Shown here in pieces: positions 1 to 8,515 of a stretch of DNA of 64,000 nt; position 1 is the first letter of the stretch, and every line of letters begins with the position of its first letter. Under the pieces are notes generated by a model, which saw only the letters and a list, made by a program, of their open reading frames with translations, did no database searches and was not told the DNA's origin. This DNA is from Clytia hemisphaerica (taxonomy: Eukaryota; Cnidaria; Hydrozoa; Leptothecata; Clytiidae): NCBI GenBank assembly GCA_902728285.1, contig CACVBU010000979.1:356802-420801 (forward strand), read 5' to 3'. The position numbers and the translations under genes were made by a program.

Positions 1-456
1 CTCGAAAGGTTAACATGGGGTATCGAAACCTATTTTGAGCGTAAAACGAGTGATGTGGAATTATATGATTCTTATGAAGCATGGTTTGCAGACGTGTCAA
101 AATTGATGGCTAATAGAGCTATGTATTTGAATGTTAAACTGTTTTTCTTGAAGAAAGAATTCGAGTCGAAGTCTCAAAATAAGTTATACCTTCATAATCA
201 AAAGGTCTCGGGCGAGGAAGACAAATCAATGAACGATAAATTCACTTTTGAACTAGATGTTGCGAAAATAAGCAATTCATTCTGGGAGAAAGGACACTTC
301 GTATTGCTCCACCCCAGTCTCCAAAAAAGTTGTTCACATTTTAAAAGCTTTCAGGTTGCTGGATTGTCGGAAGAGTATTATCATGGAGATAAAAATTCCG
401 CAATCATTTTCGGAACACTTGATGAAAATTTGTTGCGACAAATACACAGCTTGTAG
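1..456 (+). CDS. Unrecognised protein, paralog A (5' end outside window)
   Basis: The frame is open from base 1 to the TAG at 454-456, so the gene begins upstream of the window; a GTG at 55 is only an internal Val. About 151 residues are visible. It aligns by eye with the complete gene at 749-1507: both carry WG-ET-F, then LYDSYE-WF, then a lysine/aromatic stretch, then WEKG-FVLLHP, and end about 60 residues later. No signal peptide or membrane segment is visible in this part. I do not recognise the family and assign no function. Same strand and about 290 bp from its paralog, which points to a tandem duplication; sequence divergence is high, so the duplication is old. Confidence 0.6.
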   Translation, partial: LERLTWGIETYFERKTSDVELYDSYEAWFADVSKLMANRAMYLNVKLFFLKKEFESKSQNKLYLHNQKVSGEEDKSMNDKFTFELDVAKISNSFWEKGHFVLLHPSLQKSCSHFKSFQVAGLSEEYYHGDKNSAIIFGTLDENLLRQIHSL

Positions 457-748
457 ATAATACTGAAAATTTATCATTGTTCTTAGTTTTATCTGATAGT
501 CTAGATAGATCAATTCTTAAAACACATTACTAGTATAGGAAATTACCTAAAAAAAATTAAAAATGCACCCATTTTTTGTAAATATCCATGGATTTCAATC
601 CTTACAATGATGTTTTAAGTTTTCATGGAGCCGTAGCCTCATATCATATGCAGCATTTCATTTTTCTTTATTTGAGCTTTTTAATATTTCCTCTTCGTCT
701 CTCCTTTTAGCAAAACATTAAAATTAAAAAAAAGATCAGCCAAAGAGA

Positions 749-1507
749 ATGTCATCTGCAAATAGGCCTAAACTAAATGTACGCACAAGAACACTGGTCA
801 ACGAAAAAGTGGGGAATGTCAAGAAGGGTTATGAAGAAACAATTGAGAGATTGAAAAACGAAATTAAAGGAATAAAATATGAAATGAAGACAGAAAGGGA
901 AAAACATCCGGGGAAAATTGACAAAATTGAAAATGAGTACCACACGACAAGAGACACTTTAGGCATTGTGAAAGGCCAGATTGAAGATATCAAAATGAAA
1001 ATTGGACCACACGATGATATAGAACATATGGTTTGGGGAGCTGAAACATTTTTCCAAGGAAAGAAATTGAGTCATATTTTATACGACTCTTATGAGGAAT
1101 GGTTTGAGGGAATTTCGAAAATGATGGAGGACAATACTCCGTATAGGACATCAAAATATATTTTTATGAAACGAGATATGAATTACTTCGAGACACATCC
1201 AGAATGGTATAAAAAGTATATTTTCCGAGGAGTCGAGAGCGATGACCCTTGGGATGCTTTCGACTGTACAGATGACCATATGTTCATGTTTGAAGATCTT
1301 TTCAGAGGATTATGGGAAAAAGGTAGTTTTGTGTTACTCCATCCGAAGAAAGTTGAACAATGTTTGGAGTTTGAACGAGCCTGGCATGAAACGGAATATG
1401 GGCGCAGGAGTAATTTCAGCACGTGGAGTATCAAAGATATTCCCAGTGATTTCCATGAACCAGGTTTTGCAATGATGGTTGGAGTCTTGAATAAAATCTC
1501 TTTGTAA
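749..1507 (+). CDS. Unrecognised protein, paralog B, N-terminal coiled coil
   Basis: 252 residues in one exon. ATG at 749 lies in an A-rich context after an AT-rich leader. Residues about 15-90 are highly charged (alternating Lys/Glu with hydrophobic residues at heptad-like spacing, e.g. RLKNEIKGIKYEMK), which looks like a coiled coil. The C-terminal part, about 95-252, is the region shared with the partial gene at 1-456: WGAETFF, LYDSYEEWF, then LWEKGSFVLLHP near residue 190. The conserved block is Trp/Phe-rich and globular in appearance. No transmembrane segment or signal peptide is seen. I do not recognise the domain. The coiled coil suggests oligomerisation (inference). An antisense ORF at 1183-1599 is a shadow. 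Confidence 0.65.
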   Translation: MSSANRPKLNVRTRTLVNEKVGNVKKGYEETIERLKNEIKGIKYEMKTEREKHPGKIDKIENEYHTTRDTLGIVKGQIEDIKMKIGPHDDIEHMVWGAETFFQGKKLSHILYDSYEEWFEGISKMMEDNTPYRTSKYIFMKRDMNYFETHPEWYKKYIFRGVESDDPWDAFDCTDDHMFMFEDLFRGLWEKGSFVLLHPKKVEQCLEFERAWHETEYGRRSNFSTWSIKDIPSDFHEPGFAMMVGVLNKISL

Positions 1508-2582
1508 ATAGCATCTGGTTTTAATTGTACCAGTGATCGAACATTTTTTGAGTACAATTGTCGATTAAACACGAAAAGGAAATTGTAGTTTGAGTTCATA
1601 GGATAAGGTTCAGATTACAATCTTATTCTGCTTCAAAAAAGACCCTATCTAAAAATTTTGTTAACACAGTGACCTTGAATGCGGCCAAAAGCTCAAAATG
1701 TTCTACTTTCTACTAAGACACCCATACGAGGGACTGATTTTTGACTAAGAAGGACTTACTTTTCAATTTTGGGTTTTCTAGTATCCTACCGGAGAAAGTT
1801 CATGTATTTTTTATATTAAGCATAACACATATAAGCATATGAAGGCTCAGATTTGCAGATTTCCTAACCATACATAACATAAGCATATACACCAGCTCGA
1901 AATATTTTTCAATTTGTCGATTTTCTTGCGTCACACTTGCTTATAAATAAAACATGTACTAGCTCTGGGATGGCAAAATTAATAGTCAATTCAAAGTGTT
2001 TACGAAAAGAAGTTTCGCATATGATGGTAAATCACACTAGCAAATTTTCCATTTTGTTTAAAAGACTATCAAACCTCATGTCTCGGCACTTATCGAAAAC
2101 GAAAAAAATATACATCAAAATTTAAATTGAAAAAGGTCCACGATAGAAAATTCATACTTTTTAATCGGACTGCAAATTCTTCTTAATTCTTCAAAATACC
2201 AGGCTATTCTTATTCATTCTTAGGCTTTTGCCGAATTTCAGCCTCGTGTTATCATAAAATTACTCTAAAAAAAGCGAATATCGACTACTTTTTATAAATC
2301 GTTGAATCCTTGACTAGAGGACATAATGAAATTAGCCAAACTCAAACAATAAAAGAGTATGTTAATTGACCTGCTTTGTGTGTTATCAAATTAAATAAAG
2401 ATGTTGTAGCAGCAATTATAAAAGTTCTTTTCTAATACTAGGTTGTCGTCATGTAAATAAAGCCTAAACTTGTAATTGGAAACAGCTTATTTAAAAACCT
2501 CAAATTCTTAATAGAAGGAATTATATTGCAAGCTTGGTAAAGAAGACGGATGAGGTTATCGTTTTAATAAAGGCAGGAAAAT
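1508..2582. other. Gene-less AT-rich spacer
   Basis: No credible coding region, RNA gene or repeat was seen. A 62-codon ORF at 1937-2125 has no recognisable features. The last 120 bp are presumably the promoter/leader of the coiled-coil gene that follows, but no clear TATA box was identified. Confidence 0.4.
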
Positions 2583-3251
2583 ATGGAAAGAAACTTAGCT
2601 CATTGTGATGAAAGAAATTTGGCTCATTGCGCTGGCAATAATTCAACTGAAAACGGCAACATGGCAAAACTGAAAGAAGACTACGAAAGACAAATCCAAA
2701 CTTTAAAGTTGGAACACAAAATTCAGTTGTTAGAAATGGACAATACTAATAAGACAAAGATAATGGAAGCTACTCAAACATTACAGGAGAGATGTCTGGC
2801 CTTGGAGAAAGAAAACCAAGCGTTGAAGCATGAAAATCAAATCATGAAGCTCAAATCCGAACATGAAAGTGATTTGAGAAAATCACTGATAGGTTCTGAC
2901 AATCACGTGACTGTTGAAACATTACGTAATGATATTGAAGGTTTGAAGGCGAACAGCAATAATCAACAGCCAATGAGTGAGAAACTGAGCAACTTGGAGA
3001 AGACTGTTGCAACATTACGTAATGATATTGAAGGGTTGAAGGCGAACAGCAAAAATCAACAGCCAATGAGTGAGAAACTGAGCAACTTGGAGAAGACTGT
3101 TGACACATTACGTAATGATATTGAAGGGTTGAAGGCGAACAGCAAAAATCAACAGCCAATGAGTGAGAAACTGAGCAACTTGGAGAAGACTGTTGCAACA
3201 TTACGTAATGATATCGACGGATTGGCAGGGACAACAAATTCTCCAAGCTAA
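2583..3251 (+). CDS. Coiled-coil protein with 31-residue tandem repeats
   Basis: 222 residues, single exon, ATG at 2583. The N-terminus has a small duplication (NLAHCDER / NLAHCAGN). Residues about 28-105 are a long charged helix with Leu/Ile at heptad positions (LKLEHKIQLLEMDN, LEKENQALKHENQIMKL). From about residue 110 come three copies plus a partial fourth of a 31-residue unit containing LRNDIEGLKANS, NQQPMSEKL and SNLEKTV; the DNA units are 93 bp and differ at only a few positions. The helix breaks at Pro in each unit, so the repeat is probably segmented coiled coil. No signal peptide or membrane segment. Unrecognised family; a structural or scaffold role is inference. A minus-strand ORF at 2851-3264 is a shadow of the repeats. 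A sequence like its 3' flank recurs near 8400-8500. Confidence 0.6.
   Translation: MERNLAHCDERNLAHCAGNNSTENGNMAKLKEDYERQIQTLKLEHKIQLLEMDNTNKTKIMEATQTLQERCLALEKENQALKHENQIMKLKSEHESDLRKSLIGSDNHVTVETLRNDIEGLKANSNNQQPMSEKLSNLEKTVATLRNDIEGLKANSKNQQPMSEKLSNLEKTVDTLRNDIEGLKANSKNQQPMSEKLSNLEKTVATLRNDIDGLAGTTNSPS
2911..3225 (+). repeat. 93-bp in-frame tandem repeat
   Basis: Units start at 2911, 3004, 3097 and 3190 (exact 93-bp spacing) with the landmark CTGTTG followed by ACATTACGTAATGATAT. Units two and three are almost identical; unit one differs at a few bases. The fourth is partial and degrades after about 36 bp. Near-identity implies recent expansion or gene conversion. Confidence 0.9.
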
Positions 3252-3914
3252 AATGAAAAGGCACAAAATCTTGAATGGGAAAGACACAAAAACTTGATAC
3301 TGTATCATATTTTCTTCCACACTATGTGGGACATATAATACGTCGAGATATTAATTAAACTCTCCCAATGAGACACTAAAAAACTCCTTGTCGTATGAAG
3401 TTTCTAAAAATCAAAATAAAAATAAAAATATTCTCCTCTCAAATACAAAAAAACTCTCACAGATAGAAATTAGCATAAAAATTCTCGAAAAGAAGAGAAA
3501 TTTCTTGAAAATCTATCGTGATAAACAAATAAAAACCACTCAACTGGAAAGGAGAATAAAAGAAAGAAAATTACAAAAATTATAAAACACATAGAAACAA
3601 AAGAAAATGAATTCGTAACAAAAGACAACTTATTATGATAACAAGCGTCTCTAAAAAATCGGAAAACGATTTTTGTTTAATAAGCTCTATGCTATTAACT
3701 CCAGTCCCATAGCAATTAAACAAAAAACAGATGAACAATTGTAATAAGTAAGCTAATAAAACATATAACAACCAGGATAATACCGACTGGATTTTTTCCT
3801 CTAACCTGGTTCTCGTATGATAAACTCAGAACTTTTTTAAAATGGATAATAAATAATAATGGATATAAAATTCCTCTATTATACCTTGAGGAAAATCTAA
3901 TTTGAGTAAACTAT
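3252..3914. other. AT-rich spacer before the Penelope-like element
   Basis: Contains a 65-codon ORF at 3388-3585 that is Lys/Asn/Ile-rich and coiled-coil-like in composition; it could be chance in A-rich DNA or part of the element's 5' region. Just inside ORF1 (about 3924-3940) a pyrimidine tract ending in TTTTCCTCAG resembles a 3' splice site, so the element's first exon might lie in this stretch. No terminal repeat was identified. Confidence 0.3.
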
Positions 3915-4553
3915 ATGCTTGTTATGTTCTTTTCCTCAGACTCATTCTCATCAATCCCAAGTTTTCAACCTGAACCCGAAATGGACCCGCTTCAAGCAGA
4001 GCTTGAGCGTCAAAAAGAGGATTTAAAGCCATCATGGTCGGGACCAACTGAGAAGGAAAAGATCTACATCGAAAAGTACAAATCCATATCGATACAATCG
4101 TTGATCGCCAACCGTGAACTACTCAAACTAAAACAACACCAGAAAGACAACACCGTACCAAATGGACTACTCCCTAAAATAAGCTCCATTCGGAGCTTAT
4201 CCTCAAATAACAAAGGGAAATGGGACCAAATCCTACGGAGTACAGCCAACCAATTGAGAAACTTATTAATCACTCACTATGAGGAATGTCTAAAGGCGAG
4301 AACAGACGAGATTGAGCTGGTAAAGAAAGAGCTGGCGCCAAACCTTCAACTCGCAGCCTTCAAAGAAGCAAAGAAAGAGTATGACGAAATCGAAGAAAGA
4401 AAAACCCAACAACAACAACAACAAAACACACAAAACACACCAAAGGCAAACAACACACACAAAAGAAAATCTATGAACAATAATTACTCCAACAATAAAC
4501 GAAGAAAAACACAAGACTTTACACCACGAAAACACCATCAACAAAAAAACTGA
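3915..4553 (+). CDS. Penelope-like element ORF1
   Basis: 212 residues from the ATG at 3915; a second ATG at 3981 (MDPLQAELERQKEDL) is an equally plausible start, and the codons between follow a splice-acceptor-like CCTCAG. Middle part: charged, with PTEKEKIYIEKYKS and a segment with predicted helices (KWDQILRSTANQLRNLLITHYEECL). C-terminal part: low-complexity Gln/Asn-rich followed by basic KRKS and NNKRRKTQ, likely nucleic-acid binding or nuclear localisation (inference). It ends with a TGA at 4551-4553 directly after the slippery run AAAAAAC, overlapping the RT frame. I know no assigned domain for it; in this position it would act as a nucleic-acid-binding partner of the RT. Confidence 0.65.
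   Translation: MLVMFFSSDSFSSIPSFQPEPEMDPLQAELERQKEDLKPSWSGPTEKEKIYIEKYKSISIQSLIANRELLKLKQHQKDNTVPNGLLPKISSIRSLSSNNKGKWDQILRSTANQLRNLLITHYEECLKARTDEIELVKKELAPNLQLAAFKEAKKEYDEIEERKTQQQQQQNTQNTPKANNTHKRKSMNNNYSNNKRRKTQDFTPRKHHQQKN
4544..4550 (+). promoter_or_regulatory. Predicted -1 ribosomal frameshift site (A_AAA_AAC)
   Basis: In the ORF1 frame the codons are CAA AAA AAC TGA, so the heptamer A_AAA_AAC (X_XXY_YYZ rule) sits immediately before the stop. A -1 slip enters the RT frame at 4550; that frame is open from 4499 and has no ATG until 4850. No strong GC hairpin or pseudoknot was seen downstream; the next 60 bp are AT-rich with a 22-bp imperfect direct repeat. Confidence 0.55.
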
Positions 4554-6595
4554 CATATTGTGTAAATAGTAATGTAAATATTTCTTTAGAAAACAATGTA
4601 CATATTTCTTTAGGACCAACATTAAAAAGTGAAAGTGAACCAAAAAGTTGTATAAATGTTAATAATCCCAAGGATTATTCGGCTGAATGTAGTTTCAAAA
4701 CTAAGGAAACTAACCAAAACATAAGCCAAAACACAATCTCAAAGAATCTGAGTCATAAAAATAACATTATCAACCTTTCAAAGAAATTCAAACTCAGAAA
4801 AACTGACAGAGAAGTACTAGAAAAAGGTCTGACTTTTGTCCCTACACCTATGAAAATGGATGTGAAATCTCTAATTTTATCTGCACTTGAACAACTTTTT
4901 AATAAGATGTCCACTATTTATTTCTTTAGCAAAAATCATAAACGGGTAGGAATGAAAAAATTGTACAGAAAAAGTAACTGGAAAGCACCACCTCCTAAGA
5001 ACAAGTCTCTAAATATTTTCTTCTGGAAAACAAGGAATGAAATTATTAACTATATAGAATCCAAAAAATTCCTTACTACCACAAATAATCTAAACCCTGC
5101 GCAAACAAAAGCGTTGAAATTATTGACAAAGGGGAAGGATATTATTATAAAAAAGGCTGACAAAGGTGGTGCCATTGTAATCCTTGACAAAGACGACTAT
5201 ATAGTCAAGGTCATGAACCATTTAAATGATCAAGTATCTTATGAAAAAGTCGAAACCAACCCACTCAAGGATTTACAAAAGGACATAGAATCTTTTCTTT
5301 TAACGATTCTTTACTCGTACAAGATTGATAAAAATACATATGATTTTCTTCTCCCACCCGCAAATCCAAGGACAAGTCTTTTTTACATCCTTCCAAAAAT
5401 TCACAAACTAAATATTCCTGGAAGACCGATTGTATCCTCGATAAATTCACTCACAGAGAATATATCAGAATTTCTAACACATTGCATCCAACCTTTACGT
5501 GCAAAATTGAGATCACATATCAAAGACTCTAACGATTTCATGAAAAAATTGTTTGGAGATAATAGAGCAAAAAACTTGAAAAAAGATACTTTTCTTGTAT
5601 CGGTTGATGTGGTTTCACTTTATACTAATATACCTCACGAGGACGGGATTGACGCATGTATACATTATATAGAAAAACATCGTCAAGATTTACCGCCATT
5701 CACCCCAAACAAAACTATTCTTAAAACACTTTTTCTATTTGTCCTACAAAACAATTTTTTCCTATTCCAGGACAAATTATACAAACAACTATGGGGCACT
5801 GCGATGGGCACGAGGCTAGCGCCGGCTTATGCGGATTTGTTCCTAGGCAAACTCGAGGAGGAACATATACGTGAAAAATATGTTAACCACATACTGTTCT
5901 ATAAAAGGTTTTTAGATGATATATTTCTAATCTGGGAAGGACCATTGTCCTCATTAAGAGAATTTTTCTCCTACCTAAACACTATTCATCCGAATATGAA
6001 ATTCACTTTTGAATTCTCGAAAAGTGAAATACACTTTCTTGATATGACAATATACAAAAGTGACGCTAATGATCTGATGACAAAACTTTATATCAAACCC
6101 ACGGATACTGGTACATTACTTCATTATACCTCCTATCATCCAAAACATGTTTTTACAAACATTATTTACACACAAGCACTGAGATATCGCATGCTAACCA
6201 CAAGCGATGAGGTTTTAAAACTCGAACTGAATTTTCTCAGGAATAAACTAGTCACACGGGGTTATCCAAAAAAACTTATCAAAATTGAATTTTCAAAAAT
6301 AAAAAACATGACGCAAATAGAGTGCCTATATGGGAAAAGAACCAGTCTCAAGAAAAAAACAAACCAACCCATTAGAGATCATGTTTTCAAGGAACCGCAC
6401 GAAACGAAGGGTCGACTACCCTTTATAATCCCTTATAATATAAGCTTCAATGACCTGATGAAACACTTGACCAAACATTGGTACATAATTATGAATAGTA
6501 ATGAACTTAATGAGCTCTTCCCAGAGAAACCTTTTATTGTATATAAACGCAATAAAAATCTAAAGGATATATTAACCCAAACTAAATTCTCATGA
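4550..6595 (+). CDS. Penelope-like reverse transcriptase (ORF2, entered by -1 frameshift)
   Basis: Coordinates start where the predicted frameshift enters the frame; the first in-frame ATG is at 4850, downstream of the conserved-looking EKGLTFVPTP segment (about 4820-4849), so an ATG-only start would remove it. RT landmarks in order: KGKDIIIKKADKGGA, PKIHK and GRPIVSS (about 5395-5440), motif A VSVDVVSLYTNIP (about 5600-5637), motif B GTAMGTRLAPAYADLF (about 5800-5845), catalytic FLDDIF at 5909-5926 with both Asp at 5915-5920, then IHFLDMTIY and the thumb-like LHYTSYHPKHVFTN. These are typical of Penelope-like RTs, which are related to telomerase RT. The ORF ends with LKDILTQTKFS and has no GIY-YIG nuclease. 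No internal stops. Roughly 681 residues after the shift. Confidence 0.85.
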   Translation: MTYCVNSNVNISLENNVHISLGPTLKSESEPKSCINVNNPKDYSAECSFKTKETNQNISQNTISKNLSHKNNIINLSKKFKLRKTDREVLEKGLTFVPTPMKMDVKSLILSALEQLFNKMSTIYFFSKNHKRVGMKKLYRKSNWKAPPPKNKSLNIFFWKTRNEIINYIESKKFLTTTNNLNPAQTKALKLLTKGKDIIIKKADKGGAIVILDKDDYIVKVMNHLNDQVSYEKVETNPLKDLQKDIESFLLTILYSYKIDKNTYDFLLPPANPRTSLFYILPKIHKLNIPGRPIVSSINSLTENISEFLTHCIQPLRAKLRSHIKDSNDFMKKLFGDNRAKNLKKDTFLVSVDVVSLYTNIPHEDGIDACIHYIEKHRQDLPPFTPNKTILKTLFLFVLQNNFFLFQDKLYKQLWGTAMGTRLAPAYADLFLGKLEEEHIREKYVNHILFYKRFLDDIFLIWEGPLSSLREFFSYLNTIHPNMKFTFEFSKSEIHFLDMTIYKSDANDLMTKLYIKPTDTGTLLHYTSYHPKHVFTNIIYTQALRYRMLTTSDEVLKLELNFLRNKLVTRGYPKKLIKIEFSKIKNMTQIECLYGKRTSLKKKTNQPIRDHVFKEPHETKGRLPFIIPYNISFNDLMKHLTKHWYIIMNSNELNELFPEKPFIVYKRNKNLKDILTQTKFS

Positions 6596-6719
6596 AAAAG
6601 AGCATGACAAAGAGCATGAAAAATATTTTTCATACAACCTAAATAAAATCTTTTACTCAATACCTACAAAATAATTTATCCCTCATTTATTATCAGAATA
6701 TTTGTACATCCAACCAGAA

Positions 6720-7135
6720 ATATTCTTTCATTATTTTATCTTCACCATCCCACCCCTCAACCCACCTCTGCCTCGCTATTCACTTTCCCCGCCCGTTCTC
6801 TCGGTTTGGGTTTCGGTCCGCCCCCGTACCCACCCAGCCCCGCCCCGCCCCGCCCCGTCTTTTAGGTAGGGTTACACCTTTGCTCGGGTCTCGCCCCAGT
6901 CTCACTATTCACTTTCTAAACTTATTCACTTTCTCCACCTCTTCTTTTCGCTTGGGTTTCGCCCTTTTGTCAAAACTGCCACCACCCTGCCCGCCACTCC
7001 CACCCTTACCGCCCCTGTCTCAACGTGGTTTATTCGATCTATACCGTCTCGTTTATTGGACTGCTCTCCCTACCACTATGCCACCCTGTCCTGGTTATCT
7101 AATTTCATTATTAACTGCTTGTACAGCCCTATAAA
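6720..7135. other. GC-rich, C-rich island downstream of the element
   Basis: Strand-asymmetric C-rich sequence in an otherwise AT-rich window. It holds repeated short motifs: TATTCACTTTC (about three times), GGGTTTCG-type words and a CCCCGCCCCGCCCCG run near 6836-6858. An 84-codon ORF at 6880-7134 is Pro/Leu-rich and looks like composition, not a gene. It may be the 3' terminal region of the retroelement or an unrelated GC island. Confidence 0.45.
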
Positions 7136-7229
7136 GTTTTAATAAGGATGATTGATAATTAACTTATTGGTAATAGTTACTAAAAAGTTAGCAACTGAGA
7201 ACCAAAAAAAGCTCTCTGCGAGCTAGAAA

Positions 7230-7546
7230 AATCGCCCTGTCAATCAAATATCGCAACATACTTTCAAAAACAAACAGCCAATCAACCACAATCGGGAGAT
7301 TGACAACTTCGGCAATTGCCAATCAAACTACAGGGAACCAATAAGAATAGCTAAAACAAAACATTACATCTTCCTAAAACATCAAAGAATAGCTCAAACG
7401 AAACATTACGTCTTCCTAAAACATCAAACAATAGAATTACAAGGACCACAGACGACCTTTGTAAACGTGCTAAATGCTGGCACGAAACTAAACATCATCC
7501 TTTTTGAAAATTGCTGTAGAAGAAGAAGGACATCAATATTGAAAAA
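7230..7546 (+). promoter_or_regulatory. CCAAT-rich putative promoter
   Basis: At least three CCAAT words lie within 80 bp (in AGCCAATCAAC, TGCCAATCAAA and AACCAATAAG), followed by a tandem duplication of about 43 bp (AATAGCT-AAACRAAACATTAC... at about 7350 and 7390). An ATG with splice-donor-like sequence follows at 7547. Promoter function is inference. Confidence 0.35.
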
Positions 7547-7800
7547 ATGGCAGAAGGTAAAAATATCTTATTCTATATTACCCCAATTAAGGACTTACAT
7601 TCAATCAACAAAATAGAGTAATTAAAATAATTTATGAAACTAATTAATCAGCGCTATTTTAAAAGAACTGCTGAGCTTGAGGATGTAGTATCTTGGATAA
7701 TACTGATACTACATGGCCCGCTGATCTACAAGAAGTTATTGAATTAAAGGGCCGAAAACTTCATTTGAGTAGATCTGAGTCAACTGATGACCTCCTATAA
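7547..7800 (+). CDS. Possible two-exon 42-residue microprotein
   Basis: Exon 1 would be 7547-7556 (ATG GCA GAA G, in AAAAATGGC context) followed by GTAAAA as donor. Exon 2 would start after the AG at 7680-7681 and run to TAA at 7798-7800; the phase-1 join gives an open frame containing DTTWPADLQEVIELKGRK and SRSESTDDLL. Other AGs tested in the intron hit stops immediately. The weak point is the acceptor, which lacks a pyrimidine tract. No homology recognised; it could also be the first part of a longer gene or chance. Confidence 0.2.
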
Positions 7801-8323
7801 GCTCTTCAACTTAACAAAAACAACAGATAATCCTTAAAATTCATGACATAACTATTCGAAAACATTATCTTAAAAAATCTCAATAATCCAAGAAGATAAT
7901 GAGTTATAAATCATAAAAATATATTATCTGTTACATCAAATTATGAATATTAGAAAAAATTTCACTCTAAAAAATTTTTTTATGACTTCTATACCTTCAG
8001 AAACATGACTTCATTATTCCATGTATCTGCTCTCCCTGTTACAGCCTAGGGTCTCTATCTCTTTAAAAATCTTATCGGCAGTACTCTGACCATATATATT
8101 TTTTTGTTTTTTGTTTTTGTTTTCATTTTCCATCAAAATTTGCTACTACAGAGGAACCCTCTTTTGATAAGATAACTAATGACTGTCATTGTAGTGATAA
8201 CACACATTGACCTGTAGACTATGGCATGTAACGGAGTCTTCCGTGTTGCTAAATAAAATTTTAAAAAACACGAGAAGAATTTCTCCTGATAAAAACTCTT
8301 TTAAATGCTTGCCTTTGAGCTCA

Positions 8324-8515
8324 TGTTTTTTATGATGCTTACTTTAGCCCATGTTCGTCTCTTTCAACATAACTCCAAACCTTCAACATAACTCCAATCT
8401 AAAATGGAAAGGCACAATATCTTGATACTGTATATTGTTTTTTATAATGCTTACCTTAGCCCATGTTGGTCTCTTTCAACAAAAAACTCCAAGCTAAAAT
8501 GGTACAGCCTCATAA
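8324..8515 (+). repeat. Tandem duplication related to the 3' flank of the coiled-coil gene
   Basis: Two imperfect copies about 112 bp apart share TGTTTTTTATRATGCTTAC and TTAGCCCATGTT-GTCTC. Within them CTCCAAGCTAAAATGG and GGCACAA-ATCTTGA match the stop-codon region and 3' flank of the gene at 2583-3251 (3238-3310). This looks like debris of a duplicated gene copy. No open frame remains. Confidence 0.55.

Larger units (their letters stand above)
3915..6595 (+). mobile_element. Penelope-like retroelement (coding core), no GIY-YIG domain seen
   Basis: Two overlapping ORFs: a lysine/glutamine-rich ORF1 and a reverse transcriptase of the Penelope-like type. The RT lacks any visible C-terminal GIY-YIG endonuclease, and none was seen in ORF1 or the flanks. 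No terminal repeats (pseudo-LTRs), target-site duplication or telomeric repeats were identified, so the boundaries given are those of the coding region only. Both ORFs are free of internal stop codons, which suggests a young or functional copy. Confidence 0.8.

Noticed and set aside
2851-3264. 137-codon minus-strand ORF
   Set aside because: Shadow of the in-frame 93-bp repeats on the plus strand.
4850-6595. RT protein starting at the ATG at 4850
   Set aside because: The frame is open for 117 further codons upstream and includes an RT-associated segment just before this ATG, so a frameshift entry fits better.
3252-7135. Telomeric repeats next to the endonuclease-lacking Penelope-like element
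   Set aside because: Looked for TTAGGG/CCCTAA-type arrays in both flanks and found none.
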